DNA of 64,000 nucleotides from Larix kaempferi (Eukaryota; Streptophyta; Pinopsida; Pinales; Pinaceae): positions 7,068,001-7,132,000 of the forward strand of contig BSBM01000442.1 in the NCBI GenBank assembly GCA_027924585.1, written 5' to 3'. This document shows, piece after piece, positions 55,820-64,000 of this stretch. The position numbers and the translations under genes are program-made. The notes beneath the pieces are model-generated. The model made no database searches. It was given only the letters and a program-made list of their open reading frames with translations, and was not told the origin of the DNA. The first letter of the stretch is position 1; each line of letters starts with the position of its first letter.

Positions 55820-56278
55820 GGCGTAGCAGACCCCCTCCCGTGCCCTTCAATGGCTAGATAGGCATTTAATGTGGTGTCCGTTGGTGGATTTGAGCGGATC
55901 CTTCGGTCTTTTCCGTCGTCAGCGTGCTCAGAACAGCTATCTTCTCTTTAAATGCTGAAGCGGTTGCTGTAATGGCCATTTAACGACTATTTTTCTGAAA
56001 AGGCATGCAACGACTATTTTTCTCTGAGTGTTGCGCTGAACTGCGTGGCAATCCATTTGCAACCCTGCGCAGATACTTAACAGTGCCAAAAATTTCCAAC
56101 TGTGTGGCTTCCATTTTTTATTTTTTCCCCCCCGCGCAGCTTCGACAGTGCTGCGCGGTGCATAGATCACTCTTCTTATCATACCTTCTTCCTTCTATCA
56201 CACATGTACAGACTCCTTTACATTTCTAGTGTCCACTTTCAACTGTACTTGACACTTAGAACTTCCTTCCTTTCTTCG
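55820..56278 (-). other. Gap between pol and ORF3 of element D
   Basis: About 460 bases without a credible coding frame, ending at the TATA box; the counterpart of 36576-37149 in B. Confidence 0.5.
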
Positions 56279-57300
56279 TTATTCAAGGTTCTGCGAAGCA
56301 GTGCTATCATGGTATAACTTTAGCCTGCTTCCATTTATCAAGGTTGGCAAGGTATCACCAACTAAATTGGCTAACTGGACTGCACTAGTGTTAGTAACAT
56401 GTATCACAGTATATGGGCCAAGCCAATGCATCTTAAATTTACCAGGGAATTTCATGAATTTGCTATCATACAGGAGGACTAGGTCACCTACCTGAAAACA
56501 CTTGTTCTTTATATGGCGATCATGCCATGCTTTCTCGTGGTCCTTCTGATCTTGCTGGTGGAAGCCTGCGATGAAGCGATCTTCCTCCAGGCCTAGTAAG
56601 TGTAGCAATCTTTCTTCTAGAGCTTCGTAATCTGCCATCCCTGTGAATGCAACGATTCTTAAACTAGGGACAATATATTCCATAGGCATTATAGCCTCCT
56701 GCCCATAAACCAACCAAAAGGGTGTCTGTCCTTTCAATTTCTTGCATGTGGTCTTGTATGCCCATAACACAGATGAGACACGAAGGTCCCAATCATCTCT
56801 GTTTACATTGCATACCTTAGTGAGTGCGTTCTCCAATATTTTATTGAAAGCCTCTACAGTACCATTCTCTTGTGGATGATATGGAGTACCGCGCTGATGA
56901 CGAATGTGGAATTCCTCTGTAAGTGCCTCAATAGTCTTGTTCAAGAAGTGAGTACCTTGGTCACTCATCAAAATCTTCGGACAGCCAAATCTAGTGAGTA
57001 TTTCTTCAAAAATAAACTGTGCAGTAGTACTGGCACTGCAGTACTTGACTGGTTTTGCTTCCTCCCATCTGGTGAGGTAATCAGTAGCAGTAATAATATA
57101 CCTTGCACCCGTTCTTTTTCCTGGTGGGTTTAGTAGGACCCACAAATTTTATTACCCATTTTTCAAATGGATGCAGTGTCAACTGTGGATTCAATGGCAT
57201 CTCATCTCGGCGTGATGGTTTTCCTGTCCTCTGATAGACATCACAGTTCCTGCAATGTTCTTTGGCATCTTTATGGAGTGTAGGCCACCATAGACCCGCG
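56279..57300 (-). pseudogene. Element D integrase
   Basis: The main open piece (57145-56279) has [28 protein letters not shown] (second Asp), [15 protein letters not shown] (Glu) and a C-terminal [11 protein letters not shown] module. The zinc region (CRNCDVYQRTGK, second CxxC Cys changed to Tyr) and first Asp region (VIKFVGPT, the catalytic Asp changed to Lys) are in another frame just upstream. No chromodomain. Confidence 0.88.
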
Positions 57301-58980
57301 TGCAATATCTTCTGCGCGGTAGCCCTTCCTGCATAGTGACCTCCCGCGATTCCTGAGTGTGCGTCCACTAGAATAAATGGCTTCTCATGATCGAGTACGC
57401 ACCTGTGCAGGACTTCATCTGGCCCAAGTTTGTATAACTGACTTGCAATTATAGTGAAGTCCGCGGTGCGCACCACTAACTGTTTTTTCTGCTGGATAGA
57501 GAATTCCTGCGGTGCCAGCTCTGTGGTTAGGAAATCAATGATATCCTTGTAATAATCATCGGCAACATGTATACTAAATAACTGCGCATCAGGAAGACTA
57601 TCTTCGATATTCTTCGACTCCTCTCCTGACTCAATCCTTGACAGATGATCAGGTCCCAAGTTTAGTCTACCTGGCTTGACAATAATCTCAAAGTCATATT
57701 CCTGGAACAGCAATAGCCATCGGCATATGCGTCCCCCTAACACTGGCTTGTTGACCAAGTATTTCAACGCAGAATGGTCATTAAACATAAGGAAGTACAA
57801 TCCCAACAAGTAGTGTCTAAATTTTTGTAGAGCATATACCATTGCAAGGCCTTCCCTCTCAGTAGTAGTATAGTTCTTCTCTGCTGTTGAAAGCTTTTTG
57901 CTAGAAAATGCAATAGGGTGGTCAATACCTCCCTCTCCTGGCTGAGCTAACATGATCCCCAGGGCAATACATGATGCGTCAACATGGACATGGAATGGCT
58001 TTGTCCTGTCTGGAAAGACTAGAATCGGCACAGTCACCATCTTTTCTTTCAATGTATCAAAACCCTGTTCGCATTCTGCCTTACAAATGAACGGTGCGTC
58101 TTTCTTTAGCAGCTTCTCCATTGCCGCGGTTATCTGTGCATAACCCTTTATAAATTTCCTATAGTATCTGGTATGGCCTAAGGTAGAGCGCAACATCTTG
58201 ACTGAATTTGGTGTTGGTAAGTTTCCGATGACTGCAATCTTCACAGGGTCTACCATCAATCCTTGCTTACAGACAATATGGCCAAGTAAAATTCCATAGG
58301 GCACACAGAAAATACACTTCTTCAAATTCAAGGATATTTGATGCTGTCGACACTTTTCGAGCATCATACGGAGATTCACGCAATGATTTTTCAATAGACC
58401 AAACACAGTCCAATCATCAAAGTATGCTTCTAGAAACTTGTGCATAAAATCTTTAAATGCTGCGACGATGACTCTAGAGAATATGGCAGGTGCATTCTTT
58501 AGACCAAAAGGCATCACGGTGTACTGGAATGACCCCCATTCTGTGGCAAATGTCGTCTTATGCCTATCCACAGGATCAATCCTGATCTGATGGTAACCAG
58601 AGAAACCATCAGTGAAAGAATATGCCTCATTTCCTCCAACGTTATCAAGCACTTCATCTGTGAATGGAGTAGGAAATGGGTCGTGCATGGAAGCATCATT
58701 CAGTTTTCTGAGATCCACACAAATCCTGATCTCGCCTTTTGCTTTCTTGTCTTGAACAACCATGGGGATAATCCATTCGGATTCTTCGACCAATTCAATG
58801 ATTCCTGCCTCTAGCATCTTATCTAGCTCTGTGCTGAATTTTTCCTTGTAGCACGGATTCAATCTATATGGCCTCTGCTTGACAAGCTTAGCACTTGGCT
58901 TTAAAGGTATTTTCATGACCCCTAGGTCCCCCAAAATTCCTTTCATCTCTGTAAATTTTGTCAGAAACAGTTCCTGATAC
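57301..58980 (-). pseudogene. Element D reverse transcriptase and RNase H
   Basis: Part of a 705-codon open stretch (59198-57081). RT: ICVDLRKLNDASMHDPFPTP, GFSGYHQIRIDP, VMPFGLKNAPAIFSRV and catalytic AYFDDWTVFG. RNase H: HVDASCIALGIML, TEREGLAMVYAL and FNDHSALKYL (usual TDHSAL changed), then GPDHLSRIESGEE, collinear with B. Confidence 0.92.
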
Positions 58981-59823
58981 TCATGTAAGGTATCTGCGAT
59001 CTCTGCAACAGTCTGATCGTCCCAATAATCTCCTATTGATGCGAACTTCGGCTCTTTGTCTGTGCCAATGTTCACTTTTTGTGTTTTTACTGGTCCAATC
59101 ATATCTGGGATTTCCAACAGAGGTCCTTCTACCTCGCGCGTACCTTTTGAATCTGTTATATCTATGTTGCGCGGGTCCTCCTCCTTCATTCGTATCATTG
59201 GTATCTTCAGCTAAGTTGTAACACTCGATAAAGTGCTGTTCATGTTCCTTCCATTCTGACTGTAGGTGTGCAGGAACGCACTCTGTCCCAAAAAACTCCT
59301 GCAATGTTATGTTTTGATGAGGATAGTCATCCTGGAATATGCGCTTCTTGATTAGCTGTAATGCTTCATGGATTAATGGATTCTCATCTTCAAAACTGAA
59401 GTCCTTTTGGAAGTTTGCAGTGAGCAGCTTCCAATCAGTGAGTTCACTGCGCAACTCCAGGTCTAGGTACCATTTTTTTGGGATACCCGCATCCAATGTA
59501 TGTACAAATAAGTGTACCCATTCTGTAGGTGGTCTTTCCACCCATTCCTTTGAACATATTTCAATGTGCTGTCTAGGGTCTGTCTGTCCATTATACTTTT
59601 CAAAGGGTAAAGTAACCTTTTCAGCGAACCAGATCTGCATCTTAGTTCTGCACTGATCCCAAGTGGTCAATGTCTTCTTATGTGCATTCCACCATCTGGC
59701 AGGTGTATCGCGCAATGCTATATCTAAAGCTTGTAGTCTATGCTCATCTGATATAGCTGCAGTATATTCCCTTATGAAACTGTAAACATTAGCAGAACCG
59801 TCATATGTGGGAATAGGACTCAC
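58981..59823 (-). pseudogene. Element D second capsid-like domain and linker to RT
   Basis: The open piece begins SPIPTYDGSANVYSFIREY, then ALRDTPARWWNAHKKTLTTW and GIPKKWYLDLELRSELTDW, the same pattern as in B. A frame change in a Glu/Asn/Asp-rich linker near 59190 joins it to RT (IGDYWDD and TEMKGILGDLGVM). Confidence 0.6.
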
Positions 59824-60455
59824 CTCTTTTCCGATCCAGCTCAGTGATTTCGTAACCTACGCACATCTTCTTGTTGATACTTCATGCATGCAGCTTTGCC
59901 AATTTTCTAGTCTTGTATCCGAGTCAGAGATACACGAAGTGTCACATTTCCAGCTGAGCGTATTGTCTGCAATAGGATTAATGTAGTCTTGTTCGTAGTC
60001 AGTGGGTATAGTCGTTCTAAATATTGAGCCTGGGATTCCTCCTGAATCGACTCACTGCATCTGTCACCATCTTTAGGATCCAAAGGTTCGATGACCCTAA
60101 GATGCTTCCCTTCAAAGATCATCTTCTTTGTCTTCAAGTTTATGATAGCCAAGTTATCCATAGCCTAATCAATTCCCAATATTGTTGGAAAAGGTTGACT
60201 ATCATCCAGAATTTCAATAACTTCAAAGTCTGCATGACTCTGTACTCCGTTGATGTCAACTACTACATTCACTAAGTGGCCAAAAGGTATGACCTTCTAT
60301 TGATTCGCCATTCGTAACTGGATAGGTGACCAGAGCAACTTTGGTCGACCCATCTGCTACCATGTCTTCTTAGTCAAGACGTCCACTTCTGATCCCATAT
60401 CAAGGATGAATTCATCCATTTCAAAATCTCCTATCTGCGCAGTAAGCCTCATCTG
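59824..60455 (-). pseudogene. Element D protease-RT linker with premature stop
   Basis: Retropepsin FILDMGSEVDVLTKKTW lies at about 60370-60420, then TAG and QMGRP. B has TWE-TAA-M at the same place. The linker has FEVIEILDDSQPFPTILGID, a stop, and LAIINLKTKKMIFE. Confidence 0.8.
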
Positions 60456-63031
60456 TCAGCCTGTTCTTTTGTGTTTCCTTATATGATGTACAGCACTATC
60501 TGGAGTCTCTGTTGCAATCTGAGGTTCATACTGGCTGATGAGCTTCTGGAGCTCTACTATGGCTTTCTCTCTTTTTAGTAACTTCATGCAGCTTCGCAAG
60601 AACTGCGCAACAGAAGTACGAACATCTGTCGTAGTGCTTGTTTTATCATAAGGAGCCGGTATGTCTTCAACATGCGATGTTTCACTGCGCAGCGGGATCC
60701 TTGATGACTTATCTGCTGGTTCTCTAAAGGTATCCCACGTGTCAATGAAGATCTCTTTTTTCTTCTGTAAGTTAAGAGGGGGTGTTCTTCCTGGATCTTT
60801 CCTTATCCATACTGTTTCAAGGGGATCCTTCTTCGTATGTGCCTCCCTTGATGTTGAAGCTTCCGCTCCTCTGTCGCGGCCTGTTTCAGCACCACTGCGC
60901 GTGACCACATTAATGCTCGGATCCACTGGTCTATTTTCTACTGCGATCCACTGGACATTTGGATTCGGAGCCTTTGTTTGTCTTCTCTTCTGCATTTCCA
61001 CCTCTAATACTAGGCAATCTTCAATAACATGCTCAAATGATTTACAATAATTACACGTGGTGCATGGGTTAACACAATCTCTAGATACGTGACTGGGTTG
61101 GCCACAATTATAACAAATGACTTGGCCGCGGCTTCTTCCCTGAGCCGCACCAACATTTCTTCCTCTGCAGCGATATCCACCACCACGACCTCTGTATCCT
61201 CCTTGGTCATATTGTGTGTTATCTTTCTTAGGCTTATTTTCTTCATGTACGCGGTATACGCCAGTGCCTCTCATCGCGTCCATATCTCGTTTTCTTTCAT
61301 GCATCAATTCATATGCGCAGTAGTTGGATTCATCATGTCCAACTGATTTATAGAAATTGCAATATAAATTCTTAGGAGTTTTCATGTATTTATGGATAAG
61401 GTAACAGTCTTCAGGTCTATGTCCCGTGGTTCTGCAAATTTCACACCATGGGGCCTGATTCTGATTTAATGGGTTAGGCACACCACTGTTAAGATAGTTG
61501 CGGAATAGAGGGAAATGCTCGCGGTCATGACCTTCTCCTTTACAACTTGTACACTAGACCTCCTGTCTAGGTTCATATCTTTGTTCTTTACCATTTTTCA
61601 TACTTTACAGTTCAAGTGTCAGGGTGGTCAGCTGGTTCTGGATTTGAGACATCCCAGAAATAGTATCACCAATCGGCGAAGCTTCCAGCTTCATTGCGAT
61701 TTCTAAGGCCTCTGCCTGTGATAGAACCTTCTGTTGCATCAATGGTAATCTGATATGGGGTAACAACGTAGCAATGAACCATTCTTTATGCTGTTATGGC
61801 GGTATAACAAAACTTACTTGGTCTAGCAAGGTCTTAAAATTTTGATCAAATTCCCAGACCATTTCAGTTGTTCTTTGCTTTATTTCCTTTAACTTAGTTA
61901 TACACTGAGATTCAGACTTTGGTTTCTTGAACTCGGCCACCAACGCGGCTTTAATTTCTGCGAGGGTTCTGGGCTGTACTTGAGAGTATTTCATAAACTA
62001 GTGTAAAGCTCTGTCTCTAAAGGTGGTGATGAGTTGTGCTTGCTTCATGGCATCATCCTGGATTTGTCCTACACTCCATATGGATTCACAAAGGAACCAA
62101 TGCTGATCAGGGTCTTCTAGGTCAGTTCCTTTGAATATTGGCAGTTTCATATCCGTGTTTGCCATTATCGGGTTAGTTTGTGGGGCACTCTGGTTAGTGC
62201 GCGGCTTCTATAAAGGGATATGTGCAGTGAACACAAATGGGACTATCAGGAGGGATGGACTAGGTTGACTCTTCTGCGGGGTGGGCTGCGTAGCGGGTGG
62301 GTTCTGTGATAAGGGTGGCGCGGTTTGTGCAGCCGATGGATTCTCAGGGGTAAATGGTTGTACAATTTCGTTATCAAGGTCACAAGGGATCTCAGTATCT
62401 ATATGAAGTTTTCGACCAGTAGGATTCTTATTAAATTTATATCTCTTGCCACTTCTAAGGGTATGTGTCTCTTCGTCAGAATCAATATATGTACTGTTTA
62501 TCATGACAGACTTCAAGAATATTACTGTATTCTTAAAACACCTTTCGTAGCTAACAACATCTTAATGTATAGACTGAGATTGTTTAGAAACTTACCTTGG
62601 AATCCTCCGAAAAAGTCTGCTTCTGCTTGGCTGTAGGATTTGAGTGTGTCTACAACAAATTCTGTTACAAATCCTTCTAGCATATGATTGACCCAATAGT
62701 CAACTGCACCTGACAACGGGCTTTCTAACGCTTTGAGCTATGCTGTGAGCTCAGGATTCCATTCTGTGGGTACTCCTCCCTGGAAACAAGTTTTCTTCTC
62801 TGTGAGCCGTGAGATCCACGCATGCAGCTCGTTTGGAAACGATGCCCAAAAAATATCATGTATATCGTCAAACATATATCTCTCTGACCACTGTGTGTCA
62901 CTTAGACGCGGATGTCTATTCTCTTGTCTGTTAAAGTATCTTATGGTCTTATCCCACCAAGCTTGGATTTCTGTCTTTTCTGGATGCCAATTGTCAGATC
63001 CTTCGGGGAACTGGTATTCGTCTTCACACAT
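60456..63031 (-). pseudogene. Element D gag with mutated knuckles
   Basis: ATG at 63029-63031 starts MCEDEYQFPEGSDNWHPEKT. The N-terminal gag part (ENRHPRLSDTQWSERY, NELHAWISRL) aligns with B. A frame shift near 62520 separates it from a Pro-rich linker and a capsid ending in KFIVKPKSESQCITKLKE-like sequence shared with B. The knuckles include CEICRTTGHRPEDC, a degraded CNFYKSVGHDESNY and CYNCGQPSHVSRDC, plus CTSCKGEGHDREHF with its last Cys lost. An RG-rich segment sits between knuckles three and four, as in B. Confidence 0.85.
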
Positions 63032-63060
63032 CGTGATTGCAACTCATCATGGATTCTAGC

Positions 63061-63077
63061 GCTGAAACAGAACCATT
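63061..63077 (-). other. Primer-binding site region of element D
   Basis: The minus strand reads AATGGTTCTGTTTCAGC right after the LTR end. TGGTTCTGT is shared with B (43761-43774). I cannot name the primer tRNA. Confidence 0.55.
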
Positions 63078-63810
63078 TGTTGGCTTAAATTGACCCAGAG
63101 GTTTCCAATTAGACCCAGGTTCTTTGCGGTTCTCCCTTTTGACCAACAAAACCCCTTTGCACCGGCCCTTTCGGCAACAACTTGCGAGCAGGTTGAGGTC
63201 TCACCCGAGGTGTATCTTATGGGGTACTGCGGAATCAAGTTTCCACGGTAAATGATGAGTTGTTTATATGAACAAGTTGCGCAGCACAGGACAGAAGGAG
63301 TGCGCTGCGAGACAAAGTGATGCGGTACGCAGCAGGATCTACGCTGCGAGCAGTACTTCACGGTGACGGCAACACTGCAGGCCTCACTCAAAGACTTCTT
63401 ACTGCTGCAAGTCTTCTACTGGAGCTGCGAATCAACCAAACTTATCCTCTACTTGGAAGATCTTGAAAAGGTTAAGGCACTGAGATGAATATCACCCATC
63501 CATCCATTCAGGCACTTAATAGTTATCTTTCTAGCATTCGTTCAAGGAATTAGATTATTACGACGTGAACTAAAATGATAGATGCGACTAACCGTGCTGC
63601 ATTCCTTCACTGTGTTTAAGAAAGTATTAAACTTAAATGACTGATTCACAATCTTAACATATAATTGAAATGTTCACCATTCATCTATTCCCATGGAACC
63701 TAGCATATCATTCCCAAACTCCTCCTATTGGTAAATGCATATCAAAGTTCTCCCATTACAGCATGCAAGGAAACATTCAAACATTCATTCTATAGGCAAT
63801 ACAGACAGTC
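63078..63810 (-). repeat. 5' LTR of element D, first 733 bases
   Basis: Collinear with 51106-51838 without net length change. Hairpin AACTTGC/GCAGGTT at 63179-63194. The remaining 950 bases or so are displaced by E. Confidence 0.9.
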
Positions 63811-64000
63811 TGTTGAAATATTGTAACTTCAAAGAATATTATATTTGTATATTATTTATTCCGGAGATGTTCCATACCTCCGATGTGATTATACTATAAA
63901 TCCGGAGATGTTTATTCCTCCAAGTTGGTTGTGGTAACTAGGGTTATTAGACCCACCTAGTGGGGGTCGGCCCTGTATGTGTCATGTGGGTCAAAGGGTT
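63811..64000 (+). mobile_element. Start of element E, inserted in the D LTR
   Basis: At 63811 the D LTR breaks and TGTTGAAATATTGTAAC begins, a typical LTR start. The preceding 5 bases, CAGTC, are the candidate target duplication. Within it, TCCGGAGATGTT occurs twice (about 63861 and 63901), each copy followed by a CCTCC word. Class and orientation unknown; only 190 bases are visible. Confidence 0.65.

Larger units (their letters stand above)
51106..63810 (-). mobile_element. Element D: ORF3-bearing Ty3/gypsy, right LTR cut by E
   Basis: Left LTR 51106-52791 and right LTR from 63078 (both TGTTGGC at the left; CCCAACA at the end of the left copy) enclose minus-strand gag, protease, capsid-like domain, RT, RNase H, integrase, a TATA-bearing gap and ORF3. 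Domain order and PPT match B. It has more frameshifts than B. The right LTR is collinear with the left one for 733 bases and then breaks at 63811. Confidence 0.9.
29856..64000 (+). mobile_element. Element A: Ty3/gypsy host of the nested stack (interrupted, 3' part outside)
   Basis: A consists of 29856-32307, 45375-47027 and an unseen 3' part. It has a 5' LTR, Met-type PBS, leader, gag with a CCHC knuckle, protease, RNase H and the N-terminal half of integrase, all on the plus strand. Removing B (32308-45374 plus one copy of TGACC) joins gag to protease in the expected order. RT is missing through an internal deletion. The remaining integrase and 3' LTR must lie beyond 64000. Confidence 0.88.

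Overview
This window is TE-dominated nuclear DNA from a vascular plant. Every interpretable coding stretch is LTR-retrotransposon protein (gag, protease, reverse transcriptase, RNase H, integrase) or an accessory retroelement protein; I see no host gene, rRNA, tRNA or CRISPR. The large, old, nested Ty3/gypsy and Ty1/copia copies and one tRNA-derived SINE suggest a large plant genome (a gymnosperm is my guess), but the species cannot be fixed from sequence alone.

Layout, left to right. 1-3392: 5' part of a gag-type element on the minus strand (H), with a zinc-knuckle gag remnant, a long leader, a PBS of GGTGACTCCACTGGGGA type and its LTR. 4143-9894: a structurally complete Ty3/gypsy element (F, minus strand) with both LTRs, TSD AGGGG, PBS and PPT but a decayed polyprotein. 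9900-16564: mostly unassigned DNA with a decayed acidic/coiled-coil protein (11341-13440), an unidentified minus-strand ORF remnant and a SINE (15696-15950). About 16565-29850: a second element of H type on the plus strand (G: LTR, PBS, leader, gag, protease), whose LTR is split by a Ty1/copia element (17122-21854, TSD AGTGG) and whose 3' part holds a solo LTR (27913-28365, TSD TCCAT).

29856 to the right edge is one nested stack. Element A (plus-strand Ty3/gypsy: LTR, PBS, gag, protease, RNase H, integrase) was hit twice: by B between gag and protease (32308-45374, minus strand, exact TSD TGACC), and by C inside integrase (from about 47028, plus strand; C is a sister copy of F). C was hit in its integrase by D (from 51106, minus strand; same lineage as B), and the right LTR of D was hit at 63811 by another element, E. 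The missing halves of E, D, C and A should lie just beyond the window.

The most interesting system is the B/D lineage: about 13 kb Ty3/gypsy elements with (i) gag-protease-pol in one continuous frame, (ii) five CCHC knuckles plus an RG-rich segment, (iii) a second capsid-like domain between protease and reverse transcriptase, and (iv) a large third ORF (about 900 codons) after integrase on the same strand, with a conserved N-terminal domain, a basic NLS-like patch and a long C-terminal coiled coil. In both copies a TATAAATA box sits in the gap between integrase and this ORF, suggesting its own promoter. In B all six stops in gag-pol can be explained by C-to-T changes, as expected from methylated-cytosine decay.
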